64,000 bases of DNA, from NCBI GenBank assembly GCA_045591925.1, contig JAZNTW010000013.1:1-64000 (forward strand), read 5' to 3'. The DNA is from Firm-04 sp045591925. Lineage in GTDB: Bacteria > Bacillota > Clostridia > Oscillospirales > Ruminococcaceae. Positions within the stretch are counted from its first letter, which is position 1. Each line of letters opens with the position of its first letter. Made by a program: the position numbers and the translations under genes. Of the stretch, positions 7,955 through 16,221 are shown one piece after another. The notes beneath the pieces were generated by a model. The model did not search any database and had not been told where the DNA came from. It was given only the letters and a program-made list of their open reading frames with translations.

Positions 7955-8771
7955 AGTCCCAATTACGCTCCACTTTACAAATAATAATAGTGCTAAATAC
8001 CAGCAGTATAATTTGGTTTAAAAATATTGTATACCAAGGACTTAACGCAAGACTATCAGCATATAATAAGCCCATCCAGCTTGTTTCAATGGTTAGTGTA
8101 TTTATTTTAATTGGAGCAAAATCAGAAACAATAGCCTGAATAATAAATATGATTTCACTTGTTATCAAAGCTATTGTCTCTTTTTTGATAATTAAACTAA
8201 TCGCCATTGTAAATAAGGAAAAATTAGCAGCCCAAAAAGAAATAATGCAAAACCAAATGGCACAATAACAAAAGGGGCTAGAGTAAAAATAGGAAGATAG
8301 CATATCGTTCTGTAGAATTGAGGTGGTCATTGAATCTATTAAAGGATAATATGCAGGATTATAACAAGATAAAATCATAAAGTCTAGTATCAAAGTAATA
8401 GCTGAGATAATAAAACCGCTTAAACAAGCTATCATGGATTTTACAAAAAAATATTTGCGTTTTCCTATTACTGTAACAATCATCAAAGAATAACGGGTTT
8501 TCATCTCATTTCTAAGTGACGTTGCATACGGAATGGAAACTATAATCGGGAACAAAAAATTCCAAACAATTGAACCATATGAAAAGTACCTTACTCCTAT
8601 CCATTTTTCAAAAACTGATAAATGGTCATATCCAATTCTAAAAAGAACATAATCTTGTATTGCATCCAAAACCACAATAAATATGCACACAATAATTGCG
8701 ATCATAAATGATTTGCTAAATAGTAGTCGTCGGAATTCCAACTTAAAGTAAGTCATACTCTCAATCCTCAT
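7947..8771 (-). CDS. ABC transporter permease, 274 aa
   Basis: The second membrane subunit, with about six hydrophobic segments. Like the downstream permease it starts with a short cytoplasmic stretch followed by FMIAIIVCIFIVVLDAI, and has a long extracellular loop after helix 1 (FRIGYDHLSVFEKWIG). It overlaps the 8761 gene by 11 nt and the 7100 gene by 8 nt. The layout is that of ABC-2 type permeases such as those in lantibiotic-immunity or peptide exporters. The AT-rich codon use matches its operon neighbours. Confidence 0.75.
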   Translation of the reverse strand: MRIESMTYFKLEFRRLLFSKSFMIAIIVCIFIVVLDAIQDYVLFRIGYDHLSVFEKWIGVRYFSYGSIVWNFLFPIIVSIPYATSLRNEMKTRYSLMIVTVIGKRKYFFVKSMIACLSGFIISAITLILDFMILSCYNPAYYPLIDSMTTSILQNDMLSSYFYSSPFCYCAIWFCIISFWAANFSLFTMAISLIIKKETIALITSEIIFIIQAIVSDFAPIKINTLTIETSWMGLLYADSLALSPWYTIFLNQIILLVFSTIIICKVERNWDYV

Positions 8772-9393
8772 GAAGGTTTAATCTAACAAATGTTGAATCA
8801 GAAGTAATTCCATCTGTTAGGAACAGGCTATCTATATTTTCTTTAAAAACAATATAACCCAATGTGTAGCTTATGCTCTCTCCTTGATTTAATTTATATG
8901 CAAAAGGATGAATCATACATTCATCATGTTTAGAAAAATAAATAAGTGATCCTGCCGGGGAGAAACTAGAAGATGTAAGAAAATGATTCTGATTGGCTTT
9001 TACGATCTGCAAAAAATCAGCTCTAAATATATTTTTCTCTGTAACATTATTGAAATCACATATTGCGTTTATATTAGAGGCTTCAACATCCACCAATAAT
9101 ATTCTCATACTGTCAGCTACATCATCGTTAAAATCATTATAGAAATCATTTGACCAATAACTCATCTCATCAAATACTATTCCGGTCTGAGCGATTGATT
9201 CATAGAAACGAACATCGTTTATTTTATAGTAAAAATCTCCGTTAATAGAATTATTACTGTTTGTTAATTCGATTCCATCAGAATAATCTAGATGGTTCAC
9301 TGTAATGTTTGTAAAATAGAATATCCCAAAGGCTAAAACAGATATAATCAAAAGAATCACCAATATTTTTTTGTAAAGCTCTTTACGTACCAT
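8761..9393 (-). CDS. Membrane-anchored extracellular protein, first gene of the ABC operon, 210 aa
   Basis: The N-terminus is a signal anchor (residues 8-28, KKILVILLIISVLAFGIFYF). The remaining 180 residues are acidic and beta-rich with conserved-looking LLVDVEASN and QGESISYTLGY stretches. This layout is nearly the same as the last gene of the operon (5636-6259): equal length, one anchor, and the [I/V]-x-[V/I]-x-[A/I] strand pattern. The start ATG has a good site (AGAGGGAG). It opens the operon, facing the Agr-like locus. It is probably an accessory or sensor subunit of the transporter. Assignment to a DUF5028-like family is a guess. Confidence 0.65.
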   Translation of the reverse strand: MVRKELYKKILVILLIISVLAFGIFYFTNITVNHLDYSDGIELTNSNNSINGDFYYKINDVRFYESIAQTGIVFDEMSYWSNDFYNDFNDDVADSMRILLVDVEASNINAICDFNNVTEKNIFRADFLQIVKANQNHFLTSSSFSPAGSLIYFSKHDECMIHPFAYKLNQGESISYTLGYIVFKENIDSLFLTDGITSDSTFVRLNLHED

Positions 9394-9506
9394 CTATACT
9401 CCCTCTTAATTATAAGCTTTTTTGATTTTTAAATAAGTAGATAAATGCAACTATTCGGTTCCACAAGCGAAATTGCCCTAAAATAGATCAAGTAAAGCAA
9501 AAACGG

Positions 9507-9686
9507 TTGTCCAGCTTTTGCAGTAGTGGAAGTAAATGATTTCAAAGTCAGAAAATCCTTTGCCCCATCAGAAGAACGAAAACAGCCGATCTTGTTTTTC
9601 ATTTTCACCATACGCAGCTCGCGTTCAATCTAATTGTTTGAAAACGAAACTAGGGGATTATCTGCAAAACGGCATACTTCCGGCAT
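9507..9686 (-). pseudogene. IS66-family transposase, C-terminal remnant
   Basis: The minus-strand frame reads PEVCRFADNPLVSFSNN, stop, IERELRMVKMKNKIGCFRSS, then DGAKDFLTLKSFTSTTAKAG. It matches the diagnostic end of IS66-type transposases, where VPFDNNQAERDLRMVK...ISGCFR...GA..F..IRSY is conserved. The conserved Gln of NNQ is an amber stop (TAG, 9630-9632). Only about 60 codons survive. It directly follows the truncated agrB, so insertion or deletion by this element most likely removed the agrB end. Confidence 0.75.
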
Positions 9687-9710
9687 TTGGTTTGATTGCC
9701 AGTCAGCTCT

Positions 9711-10085
9711 TCAATGATCTCGCAAAGATTCTACATGGGTGCCAGACCCTTGGTATGCTGTCACCTTGTCGTCCGGGACATATTTGAACGCAAATAAAAC
9801 AATGAATGTTGTAAATGCATAAATCGTGTTACATTTTAGATATGTTTTAGCATGATAGCCACCACAAATTGAACGGAGCAGTGCGAACATGACAAAATAG
9901 AGAATTGCAGCAAAAAGGCACTTCATTGCGAATCCAAGTCCGACTGCAATTGCACATGTAATGCAGGAGGAAATCAAGATTTCATATCCGTACTGATAAA
10001 CGGATGCTTGCTCAATTTCAATTTTTTTGTTTCTTACCAAGCTATCCACAATACAGGATGCAGCCTCCATAATCATGTGCATCAA
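9711..10085 (-). pseudogene. agrB: AgrB-like peptide-processing membrane protease, truncated
   Basis: AgrB proteins are about 190-210 aa membrane cysteine proteases that cut and cyclise the AgrD signal peptide. The catalytic segment is present: RSICGGYHAKTYLKC, with the His and the Cys seven residues later. The first four hydrophobic segments follow the family. After KYVPDDKV the sequence leaves the family and stops at 124 aa, at the IS66 remnant, so the last membrane helices are lost. No AgrD-like peptide frame is visible on either side. A consensus promoter and a direct-repeat site precede it, so the control region is intact although the product probably is not. Confidence 0.75.
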
Positions 10086-10109
10086 CTCTCTTTTTGTTTG
10101 TTTTTCCTG

Positions 10110-10138
10110 ATTATAGCATGAGGTCTGAAGAATGTCAA
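10110..10138 (-). promoter_or_regulatory. Consensus promoter of agrB
   Basis: On the minus strand: TTGACA (10138-10133), 17-nt spacer, TATAAT (10115-10110), a perfect sigma-A promoter, about 25 nt upstream of the agrB start. Confidence 0.85.
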
Positions 10139-10143
10139 GGAGG

Positions 10144-10177
10144 TTGGCACAGATGGTCGATTTTTGGCATAGATGGT
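10144..10177. promoter_or_regulatory. 14-bp direct repeats, likely LytTR-regulator binding site
   Basis: On the plus strand TTGGCACAGATGGT (10144-10157) and TTGGCATAGATGGT (10164-10177) repeat with a 20-bp period and a single mismatch. On the minus strand they read ACCATCT(A/G)TGCC, like the ACCGTT-type direct repeats of LytTR regulators, which are spaced about two helix turns apart. They sit 6 bp upstream of the agrB -35 box, the standard position for an AgrA-type activator. The adjacent gene encodes a LytTR regulator. Confidence 0.6.
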
Positions 10178-10230
10178 TAAGTTTTCAACATTTCAACATC
10201 TACATACCTAGAATAATTTGCAGAATGCCC

Positions 10231-10259
10231 TTGCATTTCTATCTTGTCTCTGCTATAAT
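10231..10259 (+). promoter_or_regulatory. Promoter of the agrA-agrC operon
   Basis: TTGCAT (10231-10236), 17-nt spacer, extended -10 TGC-TATAAT (10254-10259). It lies 23 nt upstream of the regulator's start codon and is divergent from the agrB promoter. Confidence 0.8.
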
Positions 10260-10281
10260 TGAAAATGAAGGGGGTGAGGGT

Positions 10282-10998
10282 ATGCACTTTGCAGTTGTTG
10301 ATGACGAAGATGCTATGCTATGTCAGATAACGGAAATGATTGGCAAGCTATCAAACCATACTTTGATACATTGTGATTGCTTTTCCGATGCACAAAGTTT
10401 CCTGGACAAATATGCTTTGCAAAAATATGACGCATTGTTTTTAGACATAGATATGCCGAGAATTAACGGATTTGATTTAACACAGCATCTTCGAGACTGC
10501 GGTGATTCAATCCCGATTGTATACATTACGGGCAGAGACGATCTTATCACCCACGCATTCCGATATAAGGCATTGGGATTCGTGCGAAAGCGGGCAATGG
10601 AAAAGGAACTGTCCTATGCTTTATCAACGGTTTTATCGGAATTACAAAAAAGCGACAATCTAATAACAATTAAAACCATTCTATCAGAAGGCGGATGTGA
10701 TGAAACAATACGAATTTCTGAAATCACATACATGGAAGCATCCCATCATAACATCATCATTCACTTACTTAGCAACAGGACTCTTACAACCAGAAGTTTG
10801 CTGTCTTCGTATTCAGAAGCTCCGGAATTTGAAGATTTTATACTGATTAGTACAGGCATACTCGTGAATCTCGCACATATATCGCTAAAAACCGAAAATA
10901 TCGCATTTCGGAACGGGGAAGAACTGCCGATTAGCAGACGACGGATCAAGGCAGTACGCGAAGCGTATTTGAAATTCCGAAAGAAGGTATTATTATGA
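10282..10998 (+). CDS. agrA: AgrA-like LytTR response regulator, 238 aa
   Basis: A receiver domain (residues 1-125) starts MHFAVVDDED with the acidic pocket. The phospho-acceptor Asp is at about 55 (LFLDIDMP), with the conserved Thr in YITGRDD and Lys in FVRKR. A LytTR DNA-binding domain follows (about 140-235: SEITYMEASHHN, ILVNLAHI, LPISRRR). LytTR regulators bind paired direct repeats, and such repeats lie 105 nt upstream. The ATG at 10282 is chosen over an open frame from 10132 because of the strong GGGGGTGAGGG site and the promoter position. Its 3' end overlaps the kinase start by 4 nt. It should control the divergent agrB promoter and possibly the ABC operon. Confidence 0.85.
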   Translation: MHFAVVDDEDAMLCQITEMIGKLSNHTLIHCDCFSDAQSFLDKYALQKYDALFLDIDMPRINGFDLTQHLRDCGDSIPIVYITGRDDLITHAFRYKALGFVRKRAMEKELSYALSTVLSELQKSDNLITIKTILSEGGCDETIRISEITYMEASHHNIIIHLLSNRTLTTRSLLSSYSEAPEFEDFILISTGILVNLAHISLKTENIAFRNGEELPISRRRIKAVREAYLKFRKKVLL

Positions 10999-12326
10999 TT
11001 TACACAATAGCTGAAATCTCTGCAACCGTCATGGACTGTATCTTTCTTTTCGCTTTTCTGATTTATACTCTCTCCTATAAACCTTTTGTTCTATTTAGCC
11101 GAATTGCTGTAACGGTATGCTTTTTCTTCATAATGCTGCTAAATATCGCTGTTCTGAACTATCATTTTGTATTAGAAGGAGTTTTTAGTGTATTATACTT
11201 CATTGTTCTGTTTGGCTTCTGCCGTTTTGTACTGCAAGGCAAATGGTGGCATCAGCTTGTCCTGATTCTGCTCGGCTTCGGCTCTCTTTTTGTCACAAAT
11301 ACAGCAATGCTGATTGCCTCATCAGCAATTCTGAAAGAAGATTACTCAAATATTATCCTAATGCGCAATCCTGCACGAATATTTTTGCTTTTTCTCTCAA
11401 AACTAACCTTCGCCAGCTTTTTACTGCCTATATCAGTTTTCATCAAAAAGAGAAAGCTGCCTTTGCAATTGACACAAAGTATTGCGCTAATCGTAAGTCT
11501 GTTGATTTCCATTATTGTCGGCACACTAATAGAAAAAATGATTTTAGAGCATTTGATTCCATCGTTCTATGCGAACATTATGATGATTTCTCTTGCAATC
11601 ATTGACATACTTTTATTCTATATTCTTCTTCAGTTTTCAGCACATAATCAGGCGGCAATGGATAAAATTGCCTTGCAAACACGGCTGAATGATGAGGAAA
11701 AGCAGCTACAGGAAACATTACGGTGGAGTAAATCTGTTCGTTCCTTAAGACATGATCTGAACAATCATTTACTTTCTGTGAGACAGTACATTTCCAGTGG
11801 GGATTCTCAAAAAGCACTATCCTACATCGATAAAATTGCGGGTTCACTGCCGGACATTCCTAACATTACAGATACTAACGATCACACGCTGAACGCGATA
11901 CTAGATTTAAAGCGCATGGTGTGTAATCAGGAAGGTATCGCACTGAAATGTTATTTACCTGATAGTATGCCAGAGTATGATGACGTTGCTTTGAACACGG
12001 TTCTTGGAAATCTGATGGATAACGCTATAGAAGCGGAGAGAAATGAAACTGAAAAAGAAATCCGTATTTCAGTTGAAATTGAAGGCGACTATCTGCATAT
12101 CACTGTTCAGAATCGGATTCATGCGCCTGTCCTTGTAGATGGAAAGCTTCCTGAGACATCAAAAAAAGATAAGCAAAATCATGGACTAGGATTATTCAGT
12201 GTAACAGAAACTGTAACGCAGAACGATGGAGTTATCAACTTTTTTGAAAAGGATGGCTGGCTGATTGTCGATGTACTGATGCTATGTGAAAAAACGACAT
12301 CACCATTTACTACCATGAAAAGATGA
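10995..12326 (+). CDS. agrC: AgrC-like GHKL histidine kinase, 443 aa
   Basis: Residues 1-215 contain six or seven hydrophobic helices, the peptide-sensing part of AgrC-type kinases. The phospho-acceptor region SVRSLRHDLNNHLLSV has its His at about 253, with the H-D-x-x-N-H layout of this kinase class. The GHKL ATPase part follows, with the N box NLMDNAIEAE (about residue 340) and the G box HGLGLFSV (about 395). Its length and domain order match intact AgrC proteins. It overlaps agrA by 4 nt. With the agrB neighbour truncated and no agrD in view, it may now listen to peptides made by other cells. Confidence 0.85.
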   Translation: MIYTIAEISATVMDCIFLFAFLIYTLSYKPFVLFSRIAVTVCFFFIMLLNIAVLNYHFVLEGVFSVLYFIVLFGFCRFVLQGKWWHQLVLILLGFGSLFVTNTAMLIASSAILKEDYSNIILMRNPARIFLLFLSKLTFASFLLPISVFIKKRKLPLQLTQSIALIVSLLISIIVGTLIEKMILEHLIPSFYANIMMISLAIIDILLFYILLQFSAHNQAAMDKIALQTRLNDEEKQLQETLRWSKSVRSLRHDLNNHLLSVRQYISSGDSQKALSYIDKIAGSLPDIPNITDTNDHTLNAILDLKRMVCNQEGIALKCYLPDSMPEYDDVALNTVLGNLMDNAIEAERNETEKEIRISVEIEGDYLHITVQNRIHAPVLVDGKLPETSKKDKQNHGLGLFSVTETVTQNDGVINFFEKDGWLIVDVLMLCEKTTSPFTTMKR

Positions 12327-12337
12327 ATACAACAAAC

Positions 12338-12382
12338 CAAGCGGCTATGAGAGAATCGTCCTTAATCTCGCGTAGCCGCTTG
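12338..12382 (+). terminator. Terminator of the agrA-agrC operon
   Basis: CAAGCGGCTA (12338-12347) pairs with TAGCCGCTTG (12373-12382), with extra GAGA/TCTC pairing inside, followed by TGTTATTAT. Confidence 0.6.
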
Positions 12383-12390
12383 TGTTATTA

Positions 12391-14268
12391 TGTAAACGTC
12401 AAATAGGCTCTTTCCAATATTAGTTAACATTAAATCATAAAAGTGGTATAATATAGATGCCAAATACTGTTGGAGGGATGCTAAATGGATGCAGTAATCA
12501 GTTCATTGGATAAAAACTACAGACTGTGTGATACACGTATTTCCAAATCAGAAATCATTCTTTATATAGCTTCAACTCAGGAACAATTATGCTGCCCGTA
12601 CTGTGGAACGATGACTGGTAGAGTGCATTCTTATCATACGCGAGAAATACAGGATCTTCCTATCTCCGACCGGAAGACAATTCTTATAGTGACCACACGT
12701 AAAATGAAATGCATGAATCCGGAGTGCAGTCATGGTACTTTTGCAGAACGACATCCGTTTGTAAATCCGAATGCACAAAAGACCAATCGTCTGATTGAAA
12801 GAATACTAAAAACATCTTCTGAGATGAGTTCTGTCTGTTCCAGCAGGTTATTAAAAAACGAAAACATCATCATCGGGAAGAGTTCTATTTGTACGCTGCT
12901 TAAAAAAACACCGCTGATCGTAGATAAATCAAAGGTGTACAGAGTTTGTATTGATGACTTTGCATTAAAAAAACGGTATTCATACGGCACTGTTATGGTT
13001 GATTGGGATACCCACAGAATTATTGATATGATTCCTTCCAGGGAGAGTATTGAAGTTTGTGTATGGCTCAGTACATATCCGAATATAACAATGATTTCAC
13101 GAGATGGCGCGTCCGGATATGCTTCTGCAGCAGCAAAAGCACATCCGGACGCTGTTCAGGTGACTGATCGTTTTCATCTATTAAAAAATCTGGCCGAAGT
13201 TGTTGAGAGATACATCAAAAACAAATTTCCATCTCGTGTTGGAATTGAATCTCATACAGAATACTCTGAACAGATGAAAGCTCTTTATGATACTGCAAAT
13301 CGCGCTCATAGAATCAGATATGCCCATTCGAAACGAAAAGAAGGACTTACTGTACAAGAAATAGCCTATCTTCTTCACGCAGGGGTCAGAACAGTTGAAG
13401 ATTATCTTTCGATTCCGGAAGATCAAATCCCGGAAGATAAGAATATTGTACGTGAAAGGCAATACAATGAAACGATCAAACGAAAAGAAAGCGAAATTCA
13501 ACATGTCCGACAATTATTTGATGAAGGAATGACAGTCGCAGAAATTGCACGTTCCACGCATCATACACCTAAAACCATCAAGAATTACTTGAATCCAGAT
13601 TTCTCGCCTCTCAACGGCCATTATGACTTAAAACGTTGCGGCAAATTGACACCATTTGAACAGGATATCATATCTATGCGCTGCAATGGATTAACTTATA
13701 CCGAAATCTACGAGTTCATCAAATCCAAAGGATACATCGGTTCTGTTGCAGCAATACGGGTATTTATGCAAAAAGAACGGGCGCACGCTAAAAGATCAGG
13801 TATACAGGCCGGAAAAGACTATATTCATCGGATTACGCTTTCTCAACTCGTATATCGCAAACTGGAAGACGCAAAACTTATTACCCAGGATCAATATGAA
13901 GCTCTCCTAAAACAGTATCCGGAACTCGCCGCTTTATATGACATCTTAAAAGACTTTCATCGAATTGTCTTCTCTAAAAAAGCTGAAGATCTGGAACAAT
14001 GGATAGAACAGGTATCTCATTTGGATACCATCCCCGAATTAAGGTCATATGTTGACGGTTTGAAACATGATATATCCGCAGTAAAAAATGCAATTATGTT
14101 CGATTACAACAATGGTCTTGCTGAGGGCAGCGTAACAAAAATCAAGCTCATTAAGCGTATAATGTACGGACGGAATAGTTTTGCTCTGCTTAAGGCGAAA
14201 GTCCTGATGCATGAGCTTTTATACACAAAAAGCAACTAACATTGGAAAGAGCCTATTTGACGCTTACA
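12391..14268 (+). mobile_element. ISL3-family insertion sequence, complete
   Basis: Terminal inverted repeats of about 35 bp bound the element. The left end reads TGTAAACGTCAAATAGGCTC... from 12391. The right end, read inwards from 14268, is TGTAAGCGTCAAATAGGCTC..., with two mismatches over 35 positions. Between them is one full-length ISL3 transposase. No 8-bp target duplication is seen directly outside these limits (TGTTATTA against AAAAGCAA), so the exact tips may be a few bases inside, or flanks have changed. The element sits cleanly between the agr operon terminator and a minus-strand operon terminator. Confidence 0.85.
12485..14239 (+). CDS. ISL3 family transposase, 584 aa
   Basis: An ISL3-type DDE transposase. 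The N-terminal zinc finger has CPYC (37-40) and a second Cys pair (C76 and C81). The catalytic Asp residues lie in RVCIDDFALKK and ISRDGASGYA, and the catalytic Glu in NNGLAEGSVTKIKLIKR near the C-terminus. An inserted central region contains two helix-turn-helix-like repeats (GLTVQEIAYLLHAGVRTV and GMTVAEIARSTHHTPKTI), as in the long subgroup of ISL3 enzymes. The frame is intact with GGAGGG upstream, and both inverted repeats are present, so the element may still move. Confidence 0.92.
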   Translation: MDAVISSLDKNYRLCDTRISKSEIILYIASTQEQLCCPYCGTMTGRVHSYHTREIQDLPISDRKTILIVTTRKMKCMNPECSHGTFAERHPFVNPNAQKTNRLIERILKTSSEMSSVCSSRLLKNENIIIGKSSICTLLKKTPLIVDKSKVYRVCIDDFALKKRYSYGTVMVDWDTHRIIDMIPSRESIEVCVWLSTYPNITMISRDGASGYASAAAKAHPDAVQVTDRFHLLKNLAEVVERYIKNKFPSRVGIESHTEYSEQMKALYDTANRAHRIRYAHSKRKEGLTVQEIAYLLHAGVRTVEDYLSIPEDQIPEDKNIVRERQYNETIKRKESEIQHVRQLFDEGMTVAEIARSTHHTPKTIKNYLNPDFSPLNGHYDLKRCGKLTPFEQDIISMRCNGLTYTEIYEFIKSKGYIGSVAAIRVFMQKERAHAKRSGIQAGKDYIHRITLSQLVYRKLEDAKLITQDQYEALLKQYPELAALYDILKDFHRIVFSKKAEDLEQWIEQVSHLDTIPELRSYVDGLKHDISAVKNAIMFDYNNGLAEGSVTKIKLIKRIMYGRNSFALLKAKVLMHELLYTKSN

Positions 14269-14285
14269 AAAAAGCAATTATGAAA

Positions 14286-14324
14286 AAGCCCGTAACCGAA
14301 CCAAACAGTTCAGATTACGAGCTT
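14286..14324 (-). terminator. Terminator of the minus-strand PfkB cassette
   Basis: AAGC-C-CGTAA (14286-14295) pairs with TTACG-A-GCTT (14315-14324). On the minus strand the stem is followed by TTTTTCAT. It lies 17 nt after the stop of the Nudix-like gene. Confidence 0.6.
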
Positions 14325-14340
14325 TGTTCACTTCATTCAA

Positions 14341-15282
14341 TCATTGTATCGAATGAATATAGCCATTCACTTTATTCATTAATTGATTGTTATTAGGGAA
14401 ATTGGTCGGAGCGGCATGGATGCCACCGGCAAAATGCTGTGGATACTTCTGATAATATCGCATAGTCTCAAAAAAGGTACCTATATGAATTCCATTGGTA
14501 TCCTCTTGAATGTTGTGGAGCGCATATTTTTGTATCTGAGGAATTTCTGTGTCTATCACATAAATGCATGAAAACAAAACTAACTCATGCGTTGCTTCGT
14601 TCTCAAATCCTCCGACAAAAGTGATATCATTATCACTTATAATATGCCCTATTTCCTCACTGAATTCTTTCCGCAAATTGTCTTGTAATGTTCGAGAAAT
14701 AAATCTTTTTTGATTATTGTCCCATACCGACTGCAAATGTCCACCAGCACCAAGCAATTCAATAACAGGTAATTCAGGTGAACCATCCCATCCTCCAACT
14801 CTTCGGTTAAAGATGCATACTATATCACCAGGATGAATCGATTCTAGCGGACGACTAAATGGTAGCCAAAACTCGTCTATCGGATGCAGATGATATTCCT
14901 GTTTTCTGATTTCTTGTTCTCGTTTTATCCATTCAATTGTAGGTTCAGATAACTTACTAATCAAAAAACCTTGTGTTGTAATATGATATGGAATATTGGC
15001 TAACGAATGCACATAAACCGATGGAGATATTACATTGGTTTCACGATAAGAAGCATTAAGGGCATCTTCAATCTCAATGATACGAAGTATGTCTTTTTGT
15101 TTTTTATCAAGTGCTGTTTCCATGCCGACTGTACTAACATTATGGCTACTATATAACTGAAGCCCTATATGTTGTGGAAGAAGTAATACATCCTCATGAT
15201 ACTTCGTTCGTTCCTCTAATCGTTGAATCCTTTGACAGAATTCCAAATAGCTCTGTGCAGTCTGTAATGTTATCGAATCCAT
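14341..15282 (-). CDS. Nudix-like domain protein, 313 aa
   Basis: The C-terminal half contains a Nudix-type box with an insertion: GAGGHLQS, then DNLRKEFSEEIGHI, carrying the R-x2-x-EExG-like metal-binding glutamates (KEFSEEIG). The first 150 residues are helical with no family I recognise. Nudix hydrolases cleave nucleoside diphosphates linked to another group. The gene overlaps the PfkB kinase gene by 13 nt and ends the cassette, so the three gene products probably act on one small molecule or nucleotide. No signal peptide. The substrate cannot be told from sequence. Confidence 0.65.
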   Translation of the reverse strand: MDSITLQTAQSYLEFCQRIQRLEERTKYHEDVLLLPQHIGLQLYSSHNVSTVGMETALDKKQKDILRIIEIEDALNASYRETNVISPSVYVHSLANIPYHITTQGFLISKLSEPTIEWIKREQEIRKQEYHLHPIDEFWLPFSRPLESIHPGDIVCIFNRRVGGWDGSPELPVIELLGAGGHLQSVWDNNQKRFISRTLQDNLRKEFSEEIGHIISDNDITFVGGFENEATHELVLFSCIYVIDTEIPQIQKYALHNIQEDTNGIHIGTFFETMRYYQKYPQHFAGGIHAAPTNFPNNNQLMNKVNGYIHSIQ

Positions 15283-16187
15283 GGTATACCCCCTTCTGCA
15301 ATCTTGCTTCCCTCTATGATTGCATTTCTTAATATTATTTCCTTATCTGTTTGATGCATCATTCCATGCAAAACAACAGCATTATAAACATCTCCACACC
15401 CAGTTGTGTTCTTCGCTACGATTTGAGTTATGGGTCGTTGTGAAAGCATTATAACTGCATTGTCATCGTTTCGTACCCAGGCGGTAGAACCATTTTCACC
15501 TTGTTTCATCCAAGCCTCTTTAATGTTTGAATATTTAGTAAACAATTCGTTTGGGTGTTTCATACACATTCGCTCTAATAAAACTCGAAATTCATTTTCG
15601 TTTCCACAGAGAACCGTTGTGTAACTCAATACGCTTCTCACAATACCAAGCGGAATAACACCAATAAGAGGACAGAGGTCTATGACGATACTAGTATTGC
15701 CAGAATGCTTTGCAATGCTCAAGGCGTTACACTCAGCTTCGCCTATTTCGTAAAACGATGTATATACTATTTCAGCTTGCATTATCATCTTGTGTAGTTC
15801 GGTGACAGAATCTGTGCGCCTGACAGGATTAAAGCTTAGCATTCTTTTATCGCCTGAATCGTCTACGCCAATGATCGAAAGTGGAAACTCCATTTGAGTG
15901 GTGTTGTTCATGAGTAATTTTAAGTTTGAGGGGATTCTGTTTTTTAGAGCCCAATTATGATATAAGATTCCCCCTTCGGGAACAATCATTGAAATAGTTG
16001 ACAACGAATGATTGCTAATTAATAATTCCGCCAAAAACATAGTTGTATTGTATACACTTCCGCCAATGCGATATGCAAAATTGGGAATAACAGTTTCATA
16101 TACTTCAAGCGGTTTTGAAAAATCATACGGAATGGATAGATCCAAGCGCAGGGAACCATATGTTAAAATACAATATTCTTTCTGCAT
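15270..16187 (-). CDS. PfkB-family carbohydrate/nucleoside kinase, 305 aa
   Basis: A ribokinase-fold sugar or nucleoside kinase. The N-terminal Gly-Gly motif is seen as YRIGGSVYNTTMFLAEL. The ATP-site and anion-hole motif near the C-terminus is NTTGCGDVYNAVVLHGM, a variant of DTxGAGD with the catalytic Asp kept and the first Asp replaced by Asn. CGNENEF matches the middle conserved strand. The length is normal. It is flanked by a Nudix-like gene (13-nt overlap) and a 567-aa protein (34 nt upstream). The combination suggests a nucleotide- or sugar-modifying pathway or a conflict system, not central metabolism. Confidence 0.8.
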   Translation of the reverse strand: MQKEYCILTYGSLRLDLSIPYDFSKPLEVYETVIPNFAYRIGGSVYNTTMFLAELLISNHSLSTISMIVPEGGILYHNWALKNRIPSNLKLLMNNTTQMEFPLSIIGVDDSGDKRMLSFNPVRRTDSVTELHKMIMQAEIVYTSFYEIGEAECNALSIAKHSGNTSIVIDLCPLIGVIPLGIVRSVLSYTTVLCGNENEFRVLLERMCMKHPNELFTKYSNIKEAWMKQGENGSTAWVRNDDNAVIMLSQRPITQIVAKNTTGCGDVYNAVVLHGMMHQTDKEIILRNAIIEGSKIAEGGIPWIR

Positions 16188-16221
16188 GAGTACTATCTCC
16201 TCATCAATAATTCATTAATAC

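Noticed and set aside
12383..14276. Target-site duplication of the ISL3 element
   Set aside because: The 8-bp flanks TGTTATTA and AAAAGCAA do not match, so no duplication can be claimed.
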